Positions 1 to 6,700 of a stretch of DNA of 13,715 bases are shown here, one piece after another; the first letter of the stretch is position 1; each line of letters opens with the position of its first letter. The stretch is from Acidimicrobiia bacterium (GTDB taxonomy: Bacteria; Actinomycetota; Acidimicrobiia; Acidimicrobiales; Aldehydirespiratoraceae). The stretch lies in NCBI GenBank assembly GCA_022824605.1, contig JAJDZO010000116.1:1-13715 (forward strand), in the 5' to 3' direction. A program made the translations under genes and the position numbers. The notes below the pieces were generated by a model. The model was not told the origin of the DNA, did no database searches, and was given only the letters and a program-made list of their open reading frames with translations.

Positions 1-290
1 CACCCCCCGCCCGAACCCCTCCAACAGCGAACCGCCGCCTAGCTCAAGAAATTTGCGCCCCCGGCAGTGTGCTGGTTCAGGACATCGGAAACGCACGTCG
101 AGAGACATTGGACAACGCCCCGGCCTAGTCGTTCTTCTCCTCTTGGCAGAGCGGGCTCATCGGCCTGCACCGTGTGATTTGGTCATTCAAAGCGCATTTG
201 CCCAGGAAGGGGCTATGGGGGAGGGGCAGAAGAGGAAATGGCCGGAAAAGCCGGTAGGGTGGCCTTTATGGAGGCCTAAACCGCAGGCCA

Positions 291-326
291 GCGCCAGACT
301 GAGCGCCAGACTGCGGGCAGGACTGC
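291..326 (+). repeat. Short 12-base tandem repeat in the leader
   Basis: Two nearly identical 12-base units, GCGCCAGACTGA (291-302) and GCGCCAGACTGC (303-314), are followed by a third diverged copy at 315-326 that matches the second unit at 9 of 12 positions. The array ends 18 bases before the ribosome binding site of the first gene. It may be a chance or slippage duplication in the untranslated leader, or a site for a regulator. Nothing else in the window repeats the unit as far as I can see. Confidence 0.6.
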
Positions 327-343
327 GAGATAGCAAGACAGAC

Positions 344-352
344 GGGAGGAAG
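344..352 (+). promoter_or_regulatory. Ribosome binding site of the NfeD-like gene
   Basis: GGGAGGAAG lies 5 bases before the ATG at 358. It is a near-ideal Shine-Dalgarno sequence and decides the start of the first gene over the overlapping upstream open frame. Confidence 0.8.
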
Positions 353-357
353 AACAG

Positions 358-912
358 ATGGGTGACTGGTGGGACGGCCTGACCGGCGACCTCCAGGTCT
401 TCTATCTGATCGGCGTCATCGCCGGCGTCTTCCTCATACTCCAGCTCCTGTTCTTGGGCTTCGGCGTCGGTTCCGACCTCGATATCGACCTCGACGATGA
501 GGGCGCGGGAACGGGATTTCTGTCTCTTCGAAGCCTGACGGCGTTCTTTTTCGCCTTCGGCTGGACCGGCGTGTTGATGAAGGAGGCGGACAGCTCCACC
601 CCGGTCTCGGTGATCGTGGCCATTGCGGTGGGCCTGGCGGTGTTCTTCGCGGTGGCCTACATGTGGCGGAAGTTCTCCCAGATGGAAGAAAGCGGCTCAG
701 TCGACTACCAGAGTGCCGTAGGCGTCCACGGAACCGTGTACTTGCCGATCCCGGCCAACCGATCCATGCCCGGCAAAGTCGAGGTGCTTGTGCAAGGACG
801 GCTCCGCGTGATTGATGCCTACACCGAATCGGACACCGACCTTCCGGCCCAGACCCGTGTCATCGTGCAGGCCGTGGTGGATCCATCCACCGTCCTTGTC
901 AAACCCTTGTAA
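358..912 (+). CDS. NfeD/YqiJ-like OB-fold membrane protein
   Basis: A 184-residue membrane protein of the kind encoded next to flotillins. Seen in the sequence: a hydrophobic helix at about residues 14-38, a short acidic stretch (DLDIDLDDE, about 41-49), two further hydrophobic segments at about 60-76 and 82-103, and a soluble C-terminal domain (about 118-184) rich in beta-strand patterns with the Gly-rich entry VGVHGTV, typical of the OB-fold of NfeD/YqiJ proteins. Known of the family: these proteins pair with SPFH proteins and are thought to help organise membrane microdomains; no enzymatic activity is expected because the ClpP-like protease domain of long NfeD forms is absent. The flotillin follows after 32 bases, which supports the call. 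The start is fixed by GGGAGGAAG five bases upstream. YqiJ-type and short NfeD-type cannot be separated by eye. Confidence 0.8.
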   Translation: MGDWWDGLTGDLQVFYLIGVIAGVFLILQLLFLGFGVGSDLDIDLDDEGAGTGFLSLRSLTAFFFAFGWTGVLMKEADSSTPVSVIVAIAVGLAVFFAVAYMWRKFSQMEESGSVDYQSAVGVHGTVYLPIPANRSMPGKVEVLVQGRLRVIDAYTESDTDLPAQTRVIVQAVVDPSTVLVKPL

Positions 913-930
913 AACACTTCATTTAGACCC

Positions 931-937
931 GAAAGGA
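931..937 (+). promoter_or_regulatory. Ribosome binding site of the flotillin gene
   Basis: GAAAGGA ends 7 bases before the ATG at 945, inside the 32-base gap after the NfeD-like gene. The gap holds no visible terminator, consistent with co-transcription. Confidence 0.6.
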
Positions 938-944
938 CTCGCTA

Positions 945-2357
945 ATGGCTGCCATAGCCCTTGTTGCTGGCCTCATTGTCATTCTTCTCATTGCCCTGCT
1001 GTGGATCTCTTCGCGCTACAAGCGTTGCCCCTCCGACCGCGTGCTGGTCATATACGGACGAGTGGGTGGTGCCGGCCAGTCGGCCCGCTGCCTCCACGGC
1101 GGCGGTGCTCTGGTTTGGCCTGTCATCCAGGGTTACGCCTTCTTGGATCTCACCCCGATCCCAATCGAGATCAAGCTCCAGGGCGCCCTGTCGCAGCAGA
1201 ACATCCGGGTCAACACGCCGGCCACGTTCACGGTGGGAATCTCCACCGAGCCCGGCGTGATGCAGAACGCCGCCGAGCGGTTGCTGGGATTGAGCCTGGT
1301 GGAGATCGAGAACCTGGCCCGAGACATCATCTTCGGCCAGATGCGGGTGGTGATCGCCACCATGCCGATTGAGGAGATCAACGCCGACCGCGAGAAATTG
1401 ATCACCAACATCACCGAGTCGTTGGAGATCGAGCTGCGCAAAGTGGGGCTGCGGCTCATCAACGTCAACATCCAGGACATCACCGACGAGTCGGGCTACA
1501 TCGACGCCCTCGGCCGGGAAGCCGCCGCCCGGGCCATCAACGAGGCCAAGATCAAAGTGGCCGAACAGGAGCGCGACGGCGACATCGGTGCCGCCGAAGC
1601 CCAGCGGGAGCGGCGCATCCGGGTGGCCCAGGCCAACGCCACCGCCACCGAGGGGGAGAACGAGTCTCAAGTAGTGATCGCCCAGTCCGACGGCCAGCGC
1701 CGTCAGCAGGAGGCCGAGGCTGAGCGGGCCGCAGTCACCGCCGAGCGGGTCACCCAAGCTCGAGCCGCTGAGGAGTCGTTCGCCGCCGAAGGCCAGGCTG
1801 AGCAGGCCCGGGCGTCACGCGACAAGGCTTCCCAGGAAGCCGACATCGTGGTGCCCGCCGAGGTGGAGCGCGAGCGGGTGCGCACCCTGGCTGAGGCCGA
1901 GGCCGACCGGATCAGGCTGGTCAAGGGCGGCGAGGCCGACGGCCAGCGCCTGCTCATGGAGGCCGAGGCGCTGGGCTTGTTGGCCCTGCTCACCCGCCGG
2001 GCCGAAGGCCTCGGGGCGCTGGTGAACAACGCCGGCGGCAATCCCCAGCTGGCCGCACTTCTGCTCATTGCCGAACAGATGCCCAACCTGGTGGCCGAGC
2101 AGGTCAAGGCCATCTCCAATCTTCAGATCGACCAGATCACGGTGTGGGATTCTGGCGGGAGCGACGGCAAGAGCGGCAACAGCACCGCCAACTTCCTGTC
2201 CGGCCTGGCCAGCTCCCTGCCCCCCATCCACGACCTAGCCGCCCAAGTCGGCATCAAGCTCCCCGAATACCTCGGCGAGCTCGATGATGAATCGGCAGTC
2301 GAGCGCCTCCGCGAGATCGCCGATCAGCTGGGTTCGGAGGATTCCTCGGAGGAGTAA
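945..2357 (+). CDS. Flotillin family (SPFH domain) membrane scaffold protein
   Basis: A 470-residue flotillin. Seen: an N-terminal membrane helix (about residues 3-22) followed by Arg/Lys, an SPFH/band 7 domain (about 28-210, including the LxxINVNIQDI stretch near 175), then a long Ala/Glu/Arg-rich region (about 200-345) with the repeated Glu-Ala pattern that forms the flotillin coiled coil, and a C-terminal part with IDQITVWDSG and LPEYLG, both typical of bacterial flotillins. The length is in the family's normal range. Known of the family: flotillins oligomerise on the inner leaflet and scaffold membrane microdomains that concentrate transporters, signalling kinases and secretion machinery. 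The NfeD-like partner lies directly upstream. The next gene begins 12 bases after the stop, so the scaffold is probably co-expressed with the lipoprotein and transporters downstream; a functional link to them is inference. Confidence 0.93.
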   Translation: MAAIALVAGLIVILLIALLWISSRYKRCPSDRVLVIYGRVGGAGQSARCLHGGGALVWPVIQGYAFLDLTPIPIEIKLQGALSQQNIRVNTPATFTVGISTEPGVMQNAAERLLGLSLVEIENLARDIIFGQMRVVIATMPIEEINADREKLITNITESLEIELRKVGLRLINVNIQDITDESGYIDALGREAAARAINEAKIKVAEQERDGDIGAAEAQRERRIRVAQANATATEGENESQVVIAQSDGQRRQQEAEAERAAVTAERVTQARAAEESFAAEGQAEQARASRDKASQEADIVVPAEVERERVRTLAEAEADRIRLVKGGEADGQRLLMEAEALGLLALLTRRAEGLGALVNNAGGNPQLAALLLIAEQMPNLVAEQVKAISNLQIDQITVWDSGGSDGKSGNSTANFLSGLASSLPPIHDLAAQVGIKLPEYLGELDDESAVERLREIADQLGSEDSSEE

Positions 2358-2369
2358 GCTGAAGCGGCC

Positions 2370-2834
2370 ATGACCAGCCGCACGGGGGGCTGGCGCGCCG
2401 GCCCCCTGGTGATCTTCGCTCTTGTTGCGCCAATCCTCGCCGCGTGCGCGGGTCCTTCGATTGATGTGGCCGAATGCGATGTTGGGCTCACCATCACCAT
2501 GGAGACCTTGGAGGCGCGACTGACCGGGGATGGGACGCTGCGCCACGGTCGGGTCCATGAGCGGTCCGACGACGAGTTTTTTGTAAGCGCCGAGTTCCTT
2601 CCTGCCGACAAGGACGACGACTTCGACGGCGACATCCTCACCTGGTTCACCGACGATCCTGAGGGGTCCGACTTCTTGTCGGTAGACGAGCACGCACGCG
2701 ATCATTCCGGCTGGGCCGGGGCCGATTTCGGCGTGAGCGAAGACGGCGCGGTCACCTCCCGCGGGTGCGTCCTCGTGGTTCGCGGCGAGCCGGAAAGCGA
2801 CGAGTGCGAAGAGCGCCGGGAGGAGTTCTGTTGA
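2370..2834 (+). CDS. Small uncharacterised secreted lipoprotein
   Basis: A 154-residue protein I do not recognise. Seen: a short basic N-terminus (Arg4, Arg9), a hydrophobic core (about residues 11-24) and a lipobox LAAC with the lipidated cysteine at position 26, so the mature chain of about 129 residues would sit on the outer face of the membrane. The mature part is acidic, with runs such as DKDDDFDGD, and carries four more cysteines (C36, C133, C146, C154), the last being the final residue; two disulfides are possible. The ribosome binding site before the ATG is weak. Its TGA overlaps the TTG start of the importer fusion (TTGA), which implies translational coupling and suggests an accessory role for that transporter. 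It is too small to be a solute-binding protein. Function unknown. Confidence 0.75.
   Translation: MTSRTGGWRAGPLVIFALVAPILAACAGPSIDVAECDVGLTITMETLEARLTGDGTLRHGRVHERSDDEFFVSAEFLPADKDDDFDGDILTWFTDDPEGSDFLSVDEHARDHSGWAGADFGVSEDGAVTSRGCVLVVRGEPESDECEERREEFC
2818..2825 (+). promoter_or_regulatory. Ribosome binding site that sets a TTG start for the importer
   Basis: GGGAGGAG lies 5 bases before a TTG at 2831 that is in frame with the importer. No such site precedes the in-frame start further upstream at 2765, which would add 22 residues, mostly Arg and Gly, encoded inside the lipoprotein gene. I therefore start the importer at 2831, giving the 4-base overlap TTGA with the lipoprotein stop. Confidence 0.75.
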
Positions 2835-5800
2835 GCTCGCCCCCCCTTGTTCGCCCCCACACCCTCATTAGGTTTGTGCACCAGGCACTGATATGGGGCG
2901 CCGCGCTGGGCGCGCTCCAGTTCATCTGGCCCACGCCGCCGGGGGTGATCGTTCAGGGTGTGGTGGTGGGCTCGCTCACCGCGCTGCTGGCGTTCGGCCT
3001 GTCGCTGGTGTACAAGACGAACGGAATCGTCAACTTCGCCCAGGCGGACCTGGGCGTAGTGCCGGCCACGGTGGGCCTGTCGCTGCTGAGGGACTGGGAC
3101 TGGCCGTATTTCGTAGTACTCCCGGTGACGATCGTGGTGGCCATGGTCTTGGGGTCGGCGGTTGAATTCCTGGTGATCCGCCGGTTCTGGAAGGCGCCGC
3201 GCATCATCCTCAGCGTGGCCACCATCGGGCTCGCCCAACTCCTGCTCGGCATCGGCTTCTACATCCCGACGCTGTTCAGCGACGAGGACGGACTGGCGCT
3301 CCTGCGCTTCCCGAGATTCAACCCGCCCATCGACTTCACCTTTGAGATCGATCCGATTGTGTTCACCGTCAACGACCTGATGGCCATGATCATCGTGCCC
3401 GTTGTCATCTTCGGTCTCATGGCGTTCCTCAACCGCACCGACGTGGGCACCGCGGTGAGGGCCAGTGCCCAGAGTCGCGACCGCGCCTCGCTGGTGGGCA
3501 TCGACGTGCGGGGAACCCAGAACGTGGTGTGGATCATCGCCGCGGTGCTGGCCGCGGTGGCCATGGTACTGCGGGCAGGATTGTTCGGACTCCCGCTCGG
3601 ACCTGCCTTTGGACCCGCCATTCTCCTGCGGGCACTGGCCGTGGCAGTGATGGGGCGGATGGAGAACTACTCGGTGATGTTCGTGGGCGCCGCGTTTCTC
3701 GGCGTTCTGGAGACGGCCATCATCTGGAACGAGGACACCGCGGCGCTGATCGACCCGGCGTTGTTCGTGATCGTGGTCGTCGTGCTCTTGTTCCAGCGGC
3801 GCGCCCGCGGCCGAGCCGAAGCCCAGACCGAAGGGTGGTGGGTGGAGGCTGCGTCGGTGAAGAAGATCCCCCGCAAGCTGGCCTCGCTGCCGGAGGTGCA
3901 ATGGGGCGGATGGCTGGCCAAGCTTGCGATGGTTGGCTTTCTGGTGTGGCTGCCGCTTGCCCTTGGAGACTCCGACACCAACTTTGCGGCGGCGGTCATG
4001 ATCTACGGGGTCATCGCGGTGAGCATGGTGATCCTAACCGGCTGGTCCGGGGAGATCAGCCTCGGCCACATGGGCTTCGTCGCCATTGGCGCGGCCACTG
4101 GGGCAGTGGTGAACGTGCACCACCAGTGGGACCTCACTCTCACTTTGCTGCTGGCCGGGGTGGCCGGAGCGGTGGCGTCGGTGATCGTCGGGCTGCCAGC
4201 GCTGCGCATCCGAGGGCTGTTTCTGGCGGTGACCACCCTTGCCTTCTCGGTGGCGACGGCGTCGTTCCTCCTCGACGAGGACCGGTTCTCCTTCCTTCCC
4301 GACAACATCAGCGAGCGGGTCACCCGGCTGCCTCTTCTGGGGCGTATCGACGTGTCGAGCGAGCATGCCTTCTACTACGTGTGCCTCGCCGCGCTCATCG
4401 CCGTGATCTGGACCGTGGGGCGACTGGAGGCAACCCGCACGGCGAGGGTGCTGCGGGCGACCCGCGACAACGAGGACAACGCCCAGGCATTCGGCGTGAA
4501 CCTGACCCGGACCAAGCTGATGGCGTTCGCCATCTCGGGCTTCTACGCCTCAATGGCCGGGGGCCTGTTCACGCTGCATCAGCAGGCGCTGGGCCAGGGC
4601 TCATTCTCGCCGGCGGAGAGCATCCGGATCCTTACCATGGTGGTCATCGGCGGCCTCGGGTCGGTGCCGGGCGCCATCCTGGGCGCGGTTTTCCTCCAGG
4701 GCACCGAGTTCTTCAGCGACGACATTCCTGCCGACATCCGGCCGCTTTGGCTGTTCGCCAGCAGCGGCTTCGGCCTGCTGGTGGTGTTGATGTTCTTGCG
4801 CGAGGGTCTCGGCGGGCTGCTGTACGAACTGCGTCGGCGCCTGCTGGCCATCGTGGCCTTCCGCCGCCAGATCCCGGTACCCAATCTGTTGGCCGACCAG
4901 CGCATCGACGATTATCTGGCCACCGGTGAGGCCGCCGGGCTCGGACGCCCGGAACCGGCGGCCTCACCGAGGTCGCCTCGACGCGATGCCGAGGGCGTTT
5001 TCCGCTATCTGCCCAGCAAGCAGGCCCCGCCCACCGACTACTTCTCGTTCCCCGACGTCCTCATGGGCGACGATCACGATGGCTCGCTGTTGAGCGTGCG
5101 GTCGATCGACGTGTCGTACGGACCGGTGCAGGTGTTGTTCGGTGTCAACATCGAGGTGGCCGAAGGCGATTTCGTGGCGCTGCTGGGAACCAACGGCGCA
5201 GGGAAGTCCACCGTGCTGCGGGCGGTGTCCGGGCTGTCGGTGGCCAGCGGCGGGTCGGTGTCGTTCGAGGGGGCCGACATCACCACGATGGCGCCGCACC
5301 GGATCGCCGCGTTGGGAATTGCCCAGGTCCCCGGCGGCCGGAGCGTGTTCGGCGCCCTCACCGTGGCCGAGAACATCGCGTTGGGCGGATGGCTGCACCG
5401 CCGCGACAAACAGCACATGGAGCGGGAGACAGCCCGGGTGCTCAAGGTATTCCCAGGTCTGAGGGAGAAGCTGAACGAGCCAGCCGCCAACCTGTCCGGC
5501 GGCCAGCAGCACATGCTCGGCGTGGCGATGGCGCTCATGGCCAAGCCCCGGATCCTCCTCATCGACGAGCTGTCGCTGGGCCTCGCCCCCGCGGTGGTGG
5601 AGCAACTCCTCGACGTTGTGCGGGCCTTGAACGAGGACGGGGTCACTATTGTTGTAGTCGAACAGTCGGTGAATGTGGCGCTGGCGATCGCCGAGACAGC
5701 ATTCTTCATGGAGAAGGGTGAAGTCCGCTTCCGGGGGCCCACCAGCGATCTGCTGGAGCGCGACGACGTTGTCCGTTCGGCGTTCTTGGGCGGAGCCGCG

Positions 5801-6700
5801 GCCCGTGCCTCACAGCAACAGCGCCCTGCTCGCGTCCCTGTCGGGGCCACCGCTGCGCCAAGGCTCGAGATCGAGGATGTGTCCAAGTCGTTCGCCGGCA
5901 ACCGGGCGGTGGATCGGGTCTCGCTTCAAGTAGGCGAAGGAGAGATAGTGGGCCTCATCGGACCGAACGGCGCGGGGAAGACCACGGTGTTCGAGCTGGT
6001 CTCGGGCCTCCAGACCCCCGACAAGGGAAGGGTGCTGCTCGACGGGCGTGACATCACCCGCCTCTCGCCCCATCTTCGGGCCCGAATGGGCCTTGGGCAC
6101 TCGTTCCAGGACTCCCGGCTGTTCGGATCGCTCACCGTAGAGGACGTGTTGAAGGTAGCCCTCGACCAGACCATGGCCACCCGAGATCCATTGGCCGCCG
6201 CCCTCGGCTTTCCCGACGTCCGCCGGGCCGAAAACCACCTCCAGCGCCAGGTGGACGAGTTGATCGAGGGGCTCCGGCTCGACGCCTACCGCGAGAAATT
6301 CGTGTCGGAGTTGTCCACCGGAACCCGTCGTATTGTCGATCTCGCCTGTCAAACAGTGGGCGCGCCCCGCGTGATCCTCTTCGACGAGCCCTCCTCGGGC
6401 ATCGCCCAGCGGGAGGCAGAGGCGCTCGGGCCGATGCTGGAGCACATCCGCGATGACACCGGCGCCAGCCTCTTGGTGATCGATCACGACATGGCGGTGC
6501 TGGCATCAATCTGCGACCGGATGGTGGCTCTCGACCTCGGCGCCAAGGTGGCCGAGGGCGCAGTGAGCGAGGTCCTTGAGGATCCCGCGGTAGTCGCCTC
6601 CTACCTCGGCGGGTCCCGCGTCGCCATTCAGCGATCCGACGGGGCGCTAACTGGCGGGGCACCCGGGGGCCGTGATCCCCACCTCGGCGGGTCGACATGA
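2831..6700 (+). CDS. Four-in-one branched-chain amino acid type ABC importer (LivH-LivM-LivF-LivG fusion)
   Basis: One 1,289-residue chain with every core part of a Liv/HAAT importer. LivH-type permease: about residues 10-335, with NFAQ at 68-71 in the family's VYKTNGIVNFAQADLG stretch. LivM-type permease: about 360-680, with GWSGEISLGH at 404-413, a TRDNEDNAQAFGVN loop near 541-554 and GGLGSVPGAILGA near 607-619. After a linker of about 70 residues comes a LivF-type ATPase (about 753-985): Walker A GTNGAGKST 786-794, signature LSGGQ 888-892, Walker B Asp912/Glu913, and VEQS in place of the LivF VEQN switch. A LivG-type ATPase follows (about 1010-1270): Walker A GPNGAGKTT 1044-1052, a drifted signature LSTGT 1161-1165, Asp1185/Glu1186 and switch His1219. 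These proteins are normally separate, or fused in pairs. No frame break is visible. It imports an amino acid or similar small organic solute; the substrate is unknown. A binding protein must come from elsewhere, probably the gene at 10262-12118. It overlaps both neighbours by 4 bases. Confidence 0.92.
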   Translation: MSSPPLVRPHTLIRFVHQALIWGAALGALQFIWPTPPGVIVQGVVVGSLTALLAFGLSLVYKTNGIVNFAQADLGVVPATVGLSLLRDWDWPYFVVLPVTIVVAMVLGSAVEFLVIRRFWKAPRIILSVATIGLAQLLLGIGFYIPTLFSDEDGLALLRFPRFNPPIDFTFEIDPIVFTVNDLMAMIIVPVVIFGLMAFLNRTDVGTAVRASAQSRDRASLVGIDVRGTQNVVWIIAAVLAAVAMVLRAGLFGLPLGPAFGPAILLRALAVAVMGRMENYSVMFVGAAFLGVLETAIIWNEDTAALIDPALFVIVVVVLLFQRRARGRAEAQTEGWWVEAASVKKIPRKLASLPEVQWGGWLAKLAMVGFLVWLPLALGDSDTNFAAAVMIYGVIAVSMVILTGWSGEISLGHMGFVAIGAATGAVVNVHHQWDLTLTLLLAGVAGAVASVIVGLPALRIRGLFLAVTTLAFSVATASFLLDEDRFSFLPDNISERVTRLPLLGRIDVSSEHAFYYVCLAALIAVIWTVGRLEATRTARVLRATRDNEDNAQAFGVNLTRTKLMAFAISGFYASMAGGLFTLHQQALGQGSFSPAESIRILTMVVIGGLGSVPGAILGAVFLQGTEFFSDDIPADIRPLWLFASSGFGLLVVLMFLREGLGGLLYELRRRLLAIVAFRRQIPVPNLLADQRIDDYLATGEAAGLGRPEPAASPRSPRRDAEGVFRYLPSKQAPPTDYFSFPDVLMGDDHDGSLLSVRSIDVSYGPVQVLFGVNIEVAEGDFVALLGTNGAGKSTVLRAVSGLSVASGGSVSFEGADITTMAPHRIAALGIAQVPGGRSVFGALTVAENIALGGWLHRRDKQHMERETARVLKVFPGLREKLNEPAANLSGGQQHMLGVAMALMAKPRILLIDELSLGLAPAVVEQLLDVVRALNEDGVTIVVVEQSVNVALAIAETAFFMEKGEVRFRGPTSDLLERDDVVRSAFLGGAAARASQQQRPARVPVGATAAPRLEIEDVSKSFAGNRAVDRVSLQVGEGEIVGLIGPNGAGKTTVFELVSGLQTPDKGRVLLDGRDITRLSPHLRARMGLGHSFQDSRLFGSLTVEDVLKVALDQTMATRDPLAAALGFPDVRRAENHLQRQVDELIEGLRLDAYREKFVSELSTGTRRIVDLACQTVGAPRVILFDEPSSGIAQREAEALGPMLEHIRDDTGASLLVIDHDMAVLASICDRMVALDLGAKVAEGAVSEVLEDPAVVASYLGGSRVAIQRSDGALTGGAPGGRDPHLGGST

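Larger units (their letters stand above)
1..357. other. Leader region with no supported gene
   Basis: I see no convincing gene here. An open frame on the plus strand from a TTG at 53 to 382 exists, but it has no ribosome binding site, resembles no family I know, and runs 25 bases into the well-supported gene starting at 358. A small inverted repeat (GGCCT at 261-265 and AGGCC at 272-276, loop of 6) and a 12-base tandem repeat (291-326) lie close to the first gene. The region presumably carries the promoter of the plus-strand operon, but I could not find a -35/-10 pair with proper spacing. Confidence 0.6.

Noticed and set aside
108..219. Promoter-like hexamers (TTGGAC at 108, TTGGCA at 143, TATGGG at 214)
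   Set aside because: None of these pairs has 16-18 base spacing with a reasonable partner, so I do not call a promoter.
53..382. 109-residue plus-strand open frame in the leader
   Set aside because: It starts at a TTG without a ribosome binding site, overlaps the start of the NfeD-like gene, has an Arg-rich composition typical of non-coding GC-rich frames, and matches no family I know.
942..1757. 271-residue minus-strand open frame opposite the flotillin
   Set aside because: Gly/Asp/His/Leu-rich shadow over the SPFH domain; there is no start signal or recognisable domain.
2702..3901. 399-residue minus-strand open frame opposite the importer
   Set aside because: Its sequence is rich in His, Arg, Gln and Asp, as expected from the complement of a high-GC coding frame. 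It lies opposite conserved LivH/LivM motifs that prove the plus-strand reading.
3529..4929. 466-residue plus-strand frame inside the importer
   Set aside because: Alternate-frame Gly/Arg/His-rich shadow; the importer frame carries continuous membrane helices and LivM motifs through the same bases.
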